A DNA stretch of 64,000 nucleotides from Nonomuraea wenchangensis (GCF_900111685.1 NZ_FOHX01000002.1:679869-743868); one strand, 5' to 3'. Counted from the first letter of the stretch, positions 25,100 through 34,701 are shown. Notes: generated by a model not told the origin, from the sequence alone. Made by a program: numbers and translations.

Positions 25100-26831
25100 C
25101 TTCGTTCTCCCACTTCGGCGCCATGTCCCGGGCGATCTTGATGTCGTCGTTGCTGGTGCCCGCAGCGACCATGGGCCAGACCATCGCGTCCTGGTGGACG
25201 ACGAAGTCGATCACGACGGGCACGTCGTTGATCTCCATGGCCTTCTTGATCACGGCGTCCACGTCCTCGGGACGCTCGCACCTGAGACCAACACAACCAT
25301 AGGCGTCGGCCAGTTTGACGAAGTCCGGGATGCGGCGCGTCGCCTGCAGGTCGGTGTTGGAGTAACGCTTGTCGTAGAAGAGCGTCTGCCACTGGCGGAC
25401 CATGCCGAGGTTGCCGTTGTTGATGACGGCGACCTTGATCGGCACACCCTCCAGGGCGCAGGTGGCGAGCTCCTGGTTGGTCATCTGGAAGCAGCCGTCA
25501 CCGTCGATGGCCCAGACCGTGCTCTCCGGGCGGCCCATCTTGGCGCCCATGGCGGCCGGGACGGCGAAGCCCATCGTGCCGGCGCCGCCGGAGTTGATGA
25601 ACGTGCCGGGGTTCTCGTAGTTGATGAACTGCGAGGCCCACATCTGGTGCTGGCCGACGCCGGCCACGTAGTAGGCGTCCGGCCCGACGAGCGCGCTCAG
25701 CCGCTCCATGACGTACTGGGGGGCCAGCGAGCCGTCCTCGAACTGCTCGTAACCCAGCGGATAGGTCCGCTTGTAGCCGTTGAGCAGCCGCCACCACTCG
25801 TCGTAGTCGCCCTTCTGCCCGCCGGCCTGGACGGCCGCGATGAGGTCGGTGAGGACCTCCTTGCAGTCGCCGACGATCGGCACGTCGGCGTGGCGGTTCT
25901 TGGAGATCTCGGCCGGGTCGATGTCGGCGTGGACGATCTTCGCGTACGGCGCGAACGTCGACAGGTCGCCGGTCACCCGGTCGTCGAACCGCACGCCCAG
26001 CCCGATGATCAGATCGGACTTCTGCAGCGCGCCGACCGCCGAGACGGTGCCGTGCATGCCGGGCATGCCCATGTGCTGCGGATGGCCGTCGGGGAAGGCG
26101 CCCCGGGCCATCAGGGTGGTCACGACCGGGATGTTGGTCAGCTCGGCGAGCTGCAGCAGCTCGGCCGAGGCGTGCGCCTTGTGGACGCCGCCGCCGACGT
26201 AGAGGACCGGCCGCCTGGCCTCGGCGATCAGCTTGGCCGCCTCGCGGATCTGCTTGGAGTGCGGCCGCGTCACCGGGCGGTAGCCCGGCAACTGCATGAC
26301 CGGCGGCCACGAGAAGACCGTCTCGGCCTGCAGCGCGTCCTTGGAGATGTCGACGAGCACCGGCCCCGGCCGCCCGGTCGAGGCGATGTGGAACGCCTCC
26401 ATGATCGTACGGGCGATGTCACCGGGATCGGTCACCAGGAAGTTGTGCTTGGTGATCGGCATGGTGATGCCGGAGATGTCCGCCTCCTGGAAGGCGTCCG
26501 TGCCGATCATCGGCGAGGCCACCTGACCCGTGATCGCCACAATCGGCACCGAGTCCATGAACGCGTCGGCCAGCGGCGTCACCAGGTTGGTCGCGCCCGG
26601 GCCACTGGTCGCCATGCACACGCCCACCTTGCCGGTGGCCTGCGCGTATCCTTCGGCCGCGTGCCCGGCGCCCTGCTCGTGCCGTACAAGCACGTGCCGC
26701 ACCTTGACCGAGTCGTAGAGGGGATCGTAGGCGGGCAGGATGGCGCCGCCGGGGATCCCGAACACGGTGTCGACCCCCACGTGCTCCAGCGCCCTGACCA
26801 GGGCCTGTGCACCTGTCATGCGTTCGGTCAT
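25092..26831 (-). CDS. ilvB: Acetolactate synthase large subunit
   Basis: Catalytic subunit (579 residues) of acetohydroxyacid synthase, the first common step of Val, Leu and Ile synthesis; uses TPP, FAD and Mg. The catalytic Glu is in [15 protein letters not shown] near residue 55. The TPP-binding motif [29 protein letters not shown] lies near 450-480. It is first in ilvBNC and follows a leader peptide and terminator (26868-26981), so expression is probably set by attenuation. Confidence 0.97.
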   Translation of the reverse strand: MTERMTGAQALVRALEHVGVDTVFGIPGGAILPAYDPLYDSVKVRHVLVRHEQGAGHAAEGYAQATGKVGVCMATSGPGATNLVTPLADAFMDSVPIVAITGQVASPMIGTDAFQEADISGITMPITKHNFLVTDPGDIARTIMEAFHIASTGRPGPVLVDISKDALQAETVFSWPPVMQLPGYRPVTRPHSKQIREAAKLIAEARRPVLYVGGGVHKAHASAELLQLAELTNIPVVTTLMARGAFPDGHPQHMGMPGMHGTVSAVGALQKSDLIIGLGVRFDDRVTGDLSTFAPYAKIVHADIDPAEISKNRHADVPIVGDCKEVLTDLIAAVQAGGQKGDYDEWWRLLNGYKRTYPLGYEQFEDGSLAPQYVMERLSALVGPDAYYVAGVGQHQMWASQFINYENPGTFINSGGAGTMGFAVPAAMGAKMGRPESTVWAIDGDGCFQMTNQELATCALEGVPIKVAVINNGNLGMVRQWQTLFYDKRYSNTDLQATRRIPDFVKLADAYGCVGLRCERPEDVDAVIKKAMEINDVPVVIDFVVHQDAMVWPMVAAGTSNDDIKIARDMAPKWENEDE

Positions 26832-26867
26832 CGGCTCGTTCCTTGCGTGGCTACTCGCTTAGGACAT

Positions 26868-26907
26868 AAAAAAGGCCCCTTCCCACCTGTGACGGCGGGA
26901 CTGGGGC
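26868..26907 (-). terminator. Attenuation terminator ahead of ilvB
   Basis: On the minus strand GCCCC...TCCCGCC pairs with GGTGGGA...GGGGC (7-bp upper and 5-bp lower stem with a small internal loop), followed by C and six T. It sits between the leader peptide stop and the ilvB start. Confidence 0.87.
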
Positions 26908-26947
26908 GGCGCGCAGGTCGTCGTGCTTCGCTATCGGCCCGCGCGCC
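26908..26947 (-). promoter_or_regulatory. Leader stem across the ilvB leader-peptide stop
   Basis: A 10-bp stem (GGCGCGCGGG at 26938-26947 with CCTGCGCGCC at 26908-26917, one G-U pair). The first arm covers the last sense codons of the leader peptide just before the TAG. The second arm lies directly before the terminator stem. Confidence 0.65.
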
Positions 26948-26981
26948 GGCGAAGTACTACGAGAATCTCACTGCGAAGCAT
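26931..26981 (-). CDS. ilvB leader peptide, 16 aa (MLRSEILVVLRRRAGR)
   Basis: A 16-codon ORF with Ile-Leu-Val-Val-Leu in a row, then an Arg-rich end. It lies 100 bases ahead of ilvB and is followed by the alternative stem and U-tract terminator. This is the classical ilv attenuator leader. Slow decoding of Ile, Leu and Val codons would favour read-through. Confidence 0.85.
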   Translation of the reverse strand: MLRSEILVVLRRRAGR

Positions 26982-26989
26982 GTCGTCCA

Positions 26990-27019
26990 CGATATCCGCT
27001 CCGAAGGCCCCAGTGTCAA
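26990..27019 (-). promoter_or_regulatory. Candidate ilvB promoter
   Basis: TTGACA on the minus strand (27014-27019) is a perfect -35. A moderate -10 GATATC follows after 17 bases, placing the start of transcription close to the leader peptide ATG. Confidence 0.5.
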
Positions 27020-27030
27020 CTTGGTGGACA

Positions 27031-27053
27031 CAAGTCTCAAACAGTGAGACTTG
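27031..27053. repeat. 23-bp inverted repeat at the end of the GGDEF-EAL gene
   Basis: Perfect 9-bp arms CAAGTCTCA/TGAGACTTG with a five-base spacer, covering the stop codon of the upstream gene and ending 11 bp before the ilvB -35. It could be a weak terminator or an operator for ilvB. Confidence 0.5.
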
Positions 27054-29652
27054 TCCTCATCAGCGAGTCGACACCCCGCGCCGCCATCGGCCGGGCCACG
27101 AGGAAGCCCTGACCTCGCGTGCAGCCCATCTCCCTGAGGAGTTCGAGCTGCTCGGGACGTTCGATGCCCTCCGCCACCACGATGAGCCCGAGATCGTGAC
27201 CGAGCCGCACGATCGTACGGGTGAGCAACGTCAGCGTGTCGTCCCTGCCCAGCCCCGCCACGAACGACGGATCGATCTTGATCATGTCGACGGGGAGCTG
27301 CCGCAGGAAGGCCAGCGAGGCGTAGCCCGTGCCGAAGTCGTCGATGGCCAGCCGCACGCCGAGCGCGCGCAGCTCCGACAGCCGCTTGATCGTCTCCTCG
27401 GCGTCCTCGACCAGCATCTCCTCGATGACCTCAAGGGTCAGCGCGGAGGCGGGCAACCCGCTCTCGGCCAGCGCCTCCTCGACGGTCTCGACGAAGCGCG
27501 GCGCGGTGATCTGCCGGGCCGACAGGTTGAGCGACAGGCCGATGTCCCAGGAGGAGGCCCGCCAGGCGGCCACCTCGCGGCACGCCTCGCGCAGGATCCA
27601 CTCGCCGAGCGGCACGATCAGGCCGGTGTCCTCGGCCGGGCCGAGGAACTTCTCGGGCGGCACGAACACCGACCCGCGCCACCAGCGCACCAGCGCCTCC
27701 ACGGCGGTGACCCGCGAGGTGGCGAGGTCCACGACCGGTTGGTACTCAATGGCGAACTGGTGCTCGATGAGCGCCCGCTGCAGATCGGCGGCGAGCTCCA
27801 GGCGTCGTACGACGTCGGCGTGCATCTGCGCCGCGAACACCTCCACGCGCCGCCCGCCCAGCTCCTTGGAGCGGGCCATGGCCACGTCGGCGTTGCGGAT
27901 GAGGTCACCGGCGGGGATGTCGTCCTCGGCGAAGGCCACGCCCACGCTCGCCGTGAGCGCCACGTCGCGGTCGGCGACACGGAACGGCTCCTGCGACACC
28001 GCGCGGACCAGCCGCTCGGCCAGGTCGACCGCCACCTGCGCGTCGCCGCCGGTCTCCACCAGCACCGCGAACTCGTCGCCGCCCCACCGGGCGAGCGTGT
28101 CGTCGGCGCGTACGGCCCCGCGCAGCCGCCGGGCCGCCTGCCCGAGCAGGTAGTCGCCGCTGGCGTGGCCGACCGAGTCGTTGACCGAGGTGAACCCGTC
28201 GAGATCGAGGAAGATCACCGCGACGTTGCCCACCGTGCGGCCCGAGAGCACCTCGCGGGTCCGCTCCTCGAAGTAGGCGCGGTTGGGCAGGCCCGTGACG
28301 CCGTCGTGGAAGGTCAGGTGGGCGACCTGGTTGCGCAGGGCCTCCTCGTCGCTGACGTCCCTGGTGGTGACCAGCATCAGCTCGTCGCCGCCGACGTGGC
28401 GGGTGGCGACGGACTCGGTGGGCCGCCAGGTGCCGTCGGCGGCGCGCACCCGGCAGGCGATGAGGCAGGCGCCGGCGACGGCGTCCTCCTCGTCGAGGCC
28501 CATGGCGCGCAGCGCCGCCTGGATGCCCGGGACGTCCTCGGGGTGGATGTAGTCGAAGATCGAGCCGCCGACCACCTCGTCGGGCGCGTAGCCGTAGGTG
28601 ACCTCGACGCCCGCGCCGATCTCGCGCACCACGCCCTCGTAGTCGCACAGGAACACCACGTCGCCGGTGCTCTCGGCCAGCTCCCTGAGCTGCCGCTCGC
28701 CGAGCCGGACCAGGCCGCGCAGGCGTACGTTGACCGCCGAGACCACGACCAGCCGGACCAGCAGGAGCAGCACGACGCTGACCGCGATCGCCACGACGCC
28801 GGTCACCGGCGACCCGGCGGCGCCGCCGACCACGTGGACCAGAAGCGTGCCCGCGGCCACGGCGACCAGGCCCAGCGGGACCATCGCGACGATGCTCTTC
28901 GTCAGCGGCCCGCCGCCCTGGCCGGGCCACTGCACCCAGGGCACGGCGGCCAGCAGCAGGAACACCACCGGGGCCGGCAGCACCGCCCAGGCGGACGGCG
29001 CGCCGTCCTCGAGACGGGCCACGGCGACGGCCGTGCCCGCCACGCTCATGGCGACGAGCGCGCCGGCGCCGGCCAGGCCCAGGGTCCACGAGCGCGCCCT
29101 GCTCATCGCCACCGACGGGAGCACCGCGCAGGTCACCAGCAGGCCCATCATGGGCGGCAGCATGACCAGGGTGAACGTCGGCGGGTCGGCGGCGGCGTCG
29201 TAGACCTGGCGGAGCTGCGCCACCCATGCGACGAGGAAGATCGAGGCCACGCACAGGTAGGAGTCGGTGATGTGCCGTAACACCGACCTGGCCGGCAGCT
29301 TGCGGTCGGCGGCGATCAGCGCGCCACCCGCGGTGACCACCGTGCCGAGCAGGAGGAACAGGTCGGCGAAGCCGGCGACGAAGCCTCCGTCGACCGGGCG
29401 CAACGCCAGTCCGGCGCCCCAGATGACGGCGCCGCCGCCCATCCAGCGGGCGCCCATCGCGGTGGGGCGGTGCCCGCCCGACCGCAGCGAGGCCACCACC
29501 AGGGAGGCGGAGGCCGCGAGCGCGGCGATCCCTCCGATGACCGCTCCGGCGACAAGGACCTGATCGTCGTGCAGGAACGCGGCGGCGAGCGCCACCACTC
29601 CTGCCGCGATCACGGCGGTCAGCGGCGCACGTGGATCACGCCAGCGGATCAC
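27037..29652 (-). CDS. Membrane PAS-GGDEF-EAL cyclic di-GMP protein
   Basis: A bifunctional-type cyclic di-GMP enzyme of 871 residues in the membrane. Residues 1-310 contain about eight to ten hydrophobic helices. A PAS domain follows (ESTGDVVFLCDYEGVVREIGAGVEVTYGY, about 325-420). The GGDEF domain keeps RWGGDEF, with the inhibitory site RADD five residues before it. The EAL domain keeps EAL in VTAVEALVRW, DDFGTGYASL, KIDPSFV and VAEGIE, so both synthesis and hydrolysis could be active. It is transcribed alone toward ilvB. The signal sensed by the membrane/PAS part is unknown. Confidence 0.93.
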   Translation of the reverse strand: MIRWRDPRAPLTAVIAAGVVALAAAFLHDDQVLVAGAVIGGIAALAASASLVVASLRSGGHRPTAMGARWMGGGAVIWGAGLALRPVDGGFVAGFADLFLLLGTVVTAGGALIAADRKLPARSVLRHITDSYLCVASIFLVAWVAQLRQVYDAAADPPTFTLVMLPPMMGLLVTCAVLPSVAMSRARSWTLGLAGAGALVAMSVAGTAVAVARLEDGAPSAWAVLPAPVVFLLLAAVPWVQWPGQGGGPLTKSIVAMVPLGLVAVAAGTLLVHVVGGAAGSPVTGVVAIAVSVVLLLLVRLVVVSAVNVRLRGLVRLGERQLRELAESTGDVVFLCDYEGVVREIGAGVEVTYGYAPDEVVGGSIFDYIHPEDVPGIQAALRAMGLDEEDAVAGACLIACRVRAADGTWRPTESVATRHVGGDELMLVTTRDVSDEEALRNQVAHLTFHDGVTGLPNRAYFEERTREVLSGRTVGNVAVIFLDLDGFTSVNDSVGHASGDYLLGQAARRLRGAVRADDTLARWGGDEFAVLVETGGDAQVAVDLAERLVRAVSQEPFRVADRDVALTASVGVAFAEDDIPAGDLIRNADVAMARSKELGGRRVEVFAAQMHADVVRRLELAADLQRALIEHQFAIEYQPVVDLATSRVTAVEALVRWWRGSVFVPPEKFLGPAEDTGLIVPLGEWILREACREVAAWRASSWDIGLSLNLSARQITAPRFVETVEEALAESGLPASALTLEVIEEMLVEDAEETIKRLSELRALGVRLAIDDFGTGYASLAFLRQLPVDMIKIDPSFVAGLGRDDTLTLLTRTIVRLGHDLGLIVVAEGIERPEQLELLREMGCTRGQGFLVARPMAARGVDSLMRTSLTV

Positions 29653-29902
29653 AGTCGTTGCCCATCCCGTCTCGAACTCGGCGTCTGCGACCGCCGAGGC
29701 CCGGCGATCACCTCGCCAGTGTGTGCGGTCGCGGGCGCCCGGGTGGTGACAACGCCGATGTCGTCACCGATCTGATAACCACACGGACCGAATGCCGCCA
29801 AGAGATCCTTGACAACGAGTCAGGATCTCCCTGCAAACGTAACCGTACGCACCCGAGGTCACGGACCAGCCACGTTCCGGAATCCTCTCAGTACGCGTCC
29901 CG

Positions 29903-30811
29903 TCAGTAGGACGAGGTGATGACGTTGTCCAGGTCCTCGCCCGCGCGGTAACGCCCGAGCTGGGCCCTGATCAGCCGCAACATCCGCCGCTCCGAGGCGG
30001 GAGTGCTGCCCGCCACGTGCGGGGTGATGAACACGCCAGGCGCGCTCCACAGGGGGTGCCCCTCGGGCAGCGGCTCGGGCGCGGTCACGTCCAGCGCGGC
30101 GCGCAGCCGGCCCGTACGCAACTCCGCGACCAGGGCGTCGGTGTCGACCACGCTGCCGCGGGCGGCGTTGACCAGCACGGCGCCGTCACGCATCCGGCCG
30201 AGGAAGGCGGCGTCCACCATGCCGGCGGTGTCCGGTGTGGACGGGACGAGCAGCACCACCACGTCCGCCCCCGGCAGCAGGGCGGGCAGCTCGGCCATGC
30301 CGTGCACGCCCTCGCGGGCCGTGCGCGCCACCCGTACGACCTCGACCTCGAAGCCCTCCAGCCGGCGTTCGAGCGCCGCGCCGATGGAGCCGTAACCGAC
30401 GATCAGCACGGTGGAGTCGGCCAGCACGCCGGTGTGGTGGTAGGTCCACTCGCCGCGGCGCTGCGCGTCGGCGAACCCGGGGAACTCCCGCAGCACCGCG
30501 ATCATCGCCCCCACCGCCCACTCGGCGGTGCCGGCGTCGTGCACGCCGCGCGCGTTGCAGAGGAGCGTGCCCGCGGGCATGTGCGGCCGGTACGGATCCA
30601 CGCCCGCCGTGACGGTCTGCACCAGCCGCAACGAGGTCATCTTGGCCAGCGTGCCGGGCACGTCGGGCACCGGGATGAGCGGCGGGACCCAGACCTCCAC
30701 CTCATCGATCCCCTCCGGCATGGGGATCGAGCCGTTGTAGACGGCACATTCCACGCCCGGAAGGTCGGACAGGACTTCGGCTACCGATGCGGACGGAACC
30801 CAGGTCTTCAT
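29903..30811 (-). CDS. D-isomer 2-hydroxyacid dehydrogenase
   Basis: An NAD(P)-dependent dehydrogenase of 302 residues. VLIVGYGSIGAALERRLEGFEVEVVRVARTA (about 137-165) is the Rossmann motif. VNAARGSVVDTDAL and the catalytic His in FITPHVAGSTPASERRM complete the family pattern. The Arg and Glu of the catalytic triad are in place. The substrate is unknown (glyoxylate/hydroxypyruvate reductase-like). It diverges from the sugar dehydrogenase gene. Confidence 0.92.
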   Translation of the reverse strand: MKTWVPSASVAEVLSDLPGVECAVYNGSIPMPEGIDEVEVWVPPLIPVPDVPGTLAKMTSLRLVQTVTAGVDPYRPHMPAGTLLCNARGVHDAGTAEWAVGAMIAVLREFPGFADAQRRGEWTYHHTGVLADSTVLIVGYGSIGAALERRLEGFEVEVVRVARTAREGVHGMAELPALLPGADVVVLLVPSTPDTAGMVDAAFLGRMRDGAVLVNAARGSVVDTDALVAELRTGRLRAALDVTAPEPLPEGHPLWSAPGVFITPHVAGSTPASERRMLRLIRAQLGRYRAGEDLDNVITSSY

Positions 30812-30849
30812 GCCGAGAACCTTACGGCGCGCGGGTAAGTATGGAACAC

Positions 30850-31941
30850 ATGAGGAAGCTCTGGACGCTCGTGCTCCTGGCCGCGCTGACCGCCTGCTCC
30901 CCCGGCGCTCCCGAGGCCGGTCCCCGGGAGGGCCCGGCCACGCCGCGGGCCGCCGCCACCCCGGCGGCCTCGGTCACCACCACGGTCCGGCCCGGCACGC
31001 CCAAGGACGTCGCCACGGGCCTCGCCGTGCCCTGGGGCATCGCGTTCCTGCCGGACGGCAGCGCGCTGGTGACCGAGCGTGACACCGCCCGGCTGCTCCG
31101 GATCAGTACGTCCGGCCAGGTCAGCGAGGTGGCGAAGATCGCCGAGGTGCGCCCGGACGGCGAGGGCGGCCTGATGGGCGTGGCCGTCAAGGACGGCCGG
31201 GTCTTCCTCTACTACACCGCCGAGCGGGACAACCGCGTGGTCAGCTACGCCTTCGACGGCGAACGGCTGGGCGCGGCGAAGGTCCTCGTCGAGGGCATCC
31301 CGAAGGGCGGCATCCACAACGGCGGCCGCCTCGCCTTCGGCCCCGACGGCTACCTCTACGCCACCACCGGCGAGACCGGCGACCGTCCCCTGGCGCAGGA
31401 CCGCGGCTCGCTCGCCGGCAAGATCCTGCGCATGACCGCCGAGGGCGCGCCCGCCCCGGGCAACCCGTTCGGCACGCTCGTCTACAGCTACGGCCACCGC
31501 AACGTCCAGGGCCTCGCCTGGGACCGGGATGGCCGCATGTACGCCAGCGAGTTCGGCCAGAACACCTGGGACGAGGTCAACCTCATCAAGCCGGGCGGCA
31601 ACTACGGCTGGCCCGAGGTCGAGGGGCGCGGCGACGACCCCCGCTACGTGAACCCGATCATCACCTGGCCCACCTCCGAGGCCTCGCCGTCCGGCATGGC
31701 CTACGCCGACGGCTCGCTGTGGGTGGGCGCGCTGCGCGGCCAGCGGCTGTGGCAGATCCCGCTGTCGGCCGACGGCACGGCGGGCGAGCCGGTCGCCCGT
31801 TTCGAGGGCCGCTACGGCCGGCTGCGCGCGGTCACCGCCACGCCGGACGGCTCCGCGCTCTGGGTCGGCACCAGCAACAAGGACGGCCGGGGCTCGCCGC
31901 GCGCGGGCGACGACCGGGTGCTCTCCGTCCCGATCTCCTGA
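30850..31941 (+). CDS. Lipoprotein PQQ-type sugar/sorbosone dehydrogenase
   Basis: A six-bladed beta-propeller dehydrogenase of the soluble glucose/sorbosone dehydrogenase family, 363 residues, anchored outside the membrane. MRKLWTLVLLAALTAC is a lipoprotein signal with lipobox LTAC. The catalytic region is GGIHNGGRLAFGPDGYLYATTGETGD, with the His of HNGG; YSYGHRNVQGLAWDRDG follows. Start ATG 30850 has GGAA close by; ATG 30841 is an alternative. The cofactor is predicted to be PQQ from family, and no PQQ synthesis genes are in the window. It converges with the VanW gene with a 4-bp gap. Confidence 0.9.
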   Translation: MRKLWTLVLLAALTACSPGAPEAGPREGPATPRAAATPAASVTTTVRPGTPKDVATGLAVPWGIAFLPDGSALVTERDTARLLRISTSGQVSEVAKIAEVRPDGEGGLMGVAVKDGRVFLYYTAERDNRVVSYAFDGERLGAAKVLVEGIPKGGIHNGGRLAFGPDGYLYATTGETGDRPLAQDRGSLAGKILRMTAEGAPAPGNPFGTLVYSYGHRNVQGLAWDRDGRMYASEFGQNTWDEVNLIKPGGNYGWPEVEGRGDDPRYVNPIITWPTSEASPSGMAYADGSLWVGALRGQRLWQIPLSADGTAGEPVARFEGRYGRLRAVTATPDGSALWVGTSNKDGRGSPRAGDDRVLSVPIS

Positions 31942-31945
31942 TCCG

Positions 31946-33946
31946 CTACTGGCCGCTGCCGGCGCAGGTGATCTGCGCCTGCGGACGGTACTCGGTGGTC
32001 AGCTTCGGGTCCCGCTTGACGATCTTGCCGCCCTGGTGGAAGACCCGGGTGACGTCGACGGTGAAGCCCTCCTGCCCGAGGGTGGGCAGGCAGCCCGGCT
32101 CGGAGCTGACCTCACTGCGGAACGGGACGACGTCCCGCCGCTCCGACGTGACCGCCTCGATCTTGTCGTAGCGCTTGGTGCTCCAGAGCGTCACCGTCAC
32201 GGAGGTGTCGGTGGAGGCGGTCTTCACCAGCACGCCGTACTCGGAGTCGTTGCGCCACTTGAGGTCGGTCTCGGGGTAGAGCAGCGCGACGTCGCGGCCG
32301 GCCGGGTAGCGCGGCGCGTAGTAGTCCATGGGCTGGTGCTCGACGTCCTCGAAGCCGCCGAAGAAGGCCGCGTTGTACATGGTCGTGGCGAACTGCGAGA
32401 CGCCGCCGCCGACGAGGCTGACCATGCGCCCGCCGACGAGCTGCCCGGCCATGACGTAGCCGTCCTCGACGGTCCGCTCGCCGATGACCTCGTTGATGGA
32501 GAACGTCTCCCCCGGCTTCACCACATGGCCGTCGAGCTGCTGCGCCATGCGCCTGATGTTGGTGACGCGGGTCTGGCAGCACTCGAAGGACGTGGTGAAG
32601 GTGGCCACCTGCTCCTTGACGCCGAGGCCGCGGATCTGCTGGGTGGTGACGGCCGGCTCGACCGTGCCGAGCCGTACGGGGACGACACGGGCGCCGCCGG
32701 CGTCGAAGACCTTCTCGGCGTCCCTGGCGAGCAGCTTGTCGTTCACGCCCCTGCCGGTGCGGGAGGGCACCAGGACCGGCGCGTCGTTGACGATCTGGTA
32801 CGTCGCGTCACGCGGCTGCTGGGCGGCGTCGACCAGGGTGCTCTCCAGCCCGGCGAGCGCCGCCTTGGCGTCGAACTGGGCCACCAGCGTGCCGTCGCCG
32901 TCCGGCACGAACGCCAGGTTGGCCGCGATCATCGCCGGGGTGACCTGCGCCTGCCGGCCGCTCGCGGTGAGCGTCAGGGGCGCGGCCACGGCCTGGCGCG
33001 CCTTGGTCATGGCCGCCTCCACCGCCTCGGGGGTGGTGACGGGCTTGGCGGGCCGCAGGGTGAGGACGACGTTGCCGCCGCCGCGCAGGAAGGTGTCGCC
33101 GATGCGGCGTACGGCGTCCTCGCGGTCGAGCACCACGCCGTCGGCGGGCCGGCGGGCCTTGGGCTCCAGCCCGGCGAAGGTGACGCGCCCTTCGACGGCG
33201 GGCTTGTCCACGACCTCGGCCAGGCCGTCCACGGTCCTGGCGAGCTGGGAGGAGTCGATGTTGATCTTCGGCTGGAGCTCGGTGGTGCCGGTCAGGCCCC
33301 GCCAGACCTCCACGGGGCTGGGGAACCCGCTGGGCGCCTGGCCGATGGTGCCGACCACGTCCAGCTCAAGCCCGGCCTCGTCGGCCTGGACGGTGTCCTT
33401 CTTGTCGCCGATCTCGACCGTGACCGGCCTGCTGAGTCTGGCGCCCAGCTCGTCGCGGAGCTTGTCGGCCGCCTGCGTGACGGTCAGGCCGCCGATGTCC
33501 ACCTCCGCCACGCGGGTGCCGCGTAACACCGAGCCGGACATGAAGACGGCGGGCACCACGTACGCCAGGGCGGCGAGCACCACCACGAGCAGCGCGAGGC
33601 CGGGCAGCACGCGGCGGCGCCGGGGCGGCTCGGGGTCGCTGCTCAAGGAGGGCCGCTCGCCCGGTCCGGACCCGAACACGGGGGCGGGCGACGCGGGCTC
33701 CTTCTCCTTCATGGGCCAGGGCTGGGCCGGCGGCGTCACGGGCGGCAGCGAGCCGGCCGCGGGACCTCCCGGCGCGCCGGGGCCCTGCCCCTGCCGGGTG
33801 TCCTGGCGGTCGGGCGGGCCGAAGATGTCCCTGGAGACGCCCGGCGGCAGTCCTTCGATGCGCGGCTTCCTCGAGACGCTCGACGTGGGCATGGGCACCG
33901 AGGCGAACGGGTCGGTCGGTGATTCGATCGGTCCGGCGTCGCGCAC
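31946..33946 (-). CDS. VanW family protein with peptidoglycan-binding repeats
   Basis: A 666-residue membrane-anchored cell-wall protein. Residues 1-120 are a Pro-rich cytoplasmic part. One membrane helix follows (VLPGLALLVVVLAALAYVVP, about 125-145). Two or more YoaR-type putative peptidoglycan-binding modules lie outside (RVAEVDIGGLTVTQAADKLRDEL and repeats). The C-terminal VanW domain spans about 495-640: TNIRRMAQQLDGHVVKPGETFSINEVIGERT and VSLVGGGVSQFATTMYNAAFFGG. VanW proteins occur in glycopeptide resistance clusters and widely elsewhere; their reaction is unknown. There are no van genes nearby, so this is a general envelope gene. Confidence 0.92.
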   Translation of the reverse strand: MRDAGPIESPTDPFASVPMPTSSVSRKPRIEGLPPGVSRDIFGPPDRQDTRQGQGPGAPGGPAAGSLPPVTPPAQPWPMKEKEPASPAPVFGSGPGERPSLSSDPEPPRRRRVLPGLALLVVVLAALAYVVPAVFMSGSVLRGTRVAEVDIGGLTVTQAADKLRDELGARLSRPVTVEIGDKKDTVQADEAGLELDVVGTIGQAPSGFPSPVEVWRGLTGTTELQPKINIDSSQLARTVDGLAEVVDKPAVEGRVTFAGLEPKARRPADGVVLDREDAVRRIGDTFLRGGGNVVLTLRPAKPVTTPEAVEAAMTKARQAVAAPLTLTASGRQAQVTPAMIAANLAFVPDGDGTLVAQFDAKAALAGLESTLVDAAQQPRDATYQIVNDAPVLVPSRTGRGVNDKLLARDAEKVFDAGGARVVPVRLGTVEPAVTTQQIRGLGVKEQVATFTTSFECCQTRVTNIRRMAQQLDGHVVKPGETFSINEVIGERTVEDGYVMAGQLVGGRMVSLVGGGVSQFATTMYNAAFFGGFEDVEHQPMDYYAPRYPAGRDVALLYPETDLKWRNDSEYGVLVKTASTDTSVTVTLWSTKRYDKIEAVTSERRDVVPFRSEVSSEPGCLPTLGQEGFTVDVTRVFHQGGKIVKRDPKLTTEYRPQAQITCAGSGQ

Positions 33947-34038
33947 GCCTCAATCTCCTCCCGGTCCGCAGCCAAGTCTCAGGCAACAGTAAGGCACGGG
34001 GATCCGCATATGTCACGGGAAATGGATACGGAAGTGTG

Positions 34039-34701
34039 TCAACCTAGCCACCGGTAGCGGTGCTCCGGACGGCCGGCGGTGCCGTACCGTGGCCGCGACT
34101 CGGCCCGGCCCGCCGTGCTCAGGTGGTCGAGGTAGCGGCGGGCGCTCACCCGCGACAGGCCCGTGAGCTCGGCGGTCTCGGCCGCGGACAGGTCGCGGCC
34201 CGCCTCCCTGAGCGTGTCGGCGACCAGCGCGCAGGTGGCCGCCGACAACCCCTTCGGCAGTGGCGCTGTGGCGGCGGGCGCGCCGAAGAGGCGGTCCACG
34301 TCGTCCTGGCGGACCTCGGCTCCGATGGCGGTCAGACGACGGCGGGTGTCGGCGTAGTGCCGGAGGCGTTCGGCCAGGGCGGCGGCGGTGAACGGCTTGA
34401 TCAGATAGTTCATCGCGCCGCCGCGCATGGCCTCCTGGACCGTGGCCACGTCGCGGGCGGCACTGATCATGAGGACGTCCACGTCGCGGAGCGCCTTCAG
34501 CACCTCCAGCCCCGACATGTCGGGCAAATAGATGTCGAGCAGCACGAGGTCGGGCCGCGACTCGGCCGCCGCGGCGAGGGCTCCGGCTCCCGTGTGGGCC
34601 GTGGACACCACCTGGAAGCCGGGCACGCGGGCGACGTAACCGCCGTGGATGCGGGCCACCATGAAGTCGTCGTCCACGACCAGCACCCGTACGTCGCTCA
34701 T
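34039..34701 (-). CDS. Response regulator, CitB/DcuR type
   Basis: A 220-residue DNA-binding response regulator. The receiver domain begins VRVLVVDDDFMVARIHGGYV. The phospho-acceptor Asp is in DLVLLDIYLPDMSG, and Thr/Lys lie in LMISAARD and YLIKPF. The C-terminal half has a helix-turn-helix (LSAAETAELTGLSRVSARRYLDHL) as in the CitB/DctR family. ATG 34701 overlaps the kinase stop by 4 bp. Together with the kinase it probably controls the divergent TctCBA transporter. Confidence 0.93.
   Translation of the reverse strand: MSDVRVLVVDDDFMVARIHGGYVARVPGFQVVSTAHTGAGALAAAAESRPDLVLLDIYLPDMSGLEVLKALRDVDVLMISAARDVATVQEAMRGGAMNYLIKPFTAAALAERLRHYADTRRRLTAIGAEVRQDDVDRLFGAPAATAPLPKGLSAATCALVADTLREAGRDLSAAETAELTGLSRVSARRYLDHLSTAGRAESRPRYGTAGRPEHRYRWLG

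Noticed and set aside
29697-29900. Plus-strand TTGACA near 29811 as a promoter
   Set aside because: No -10 at the right distance and no plus-strand gene downstream.
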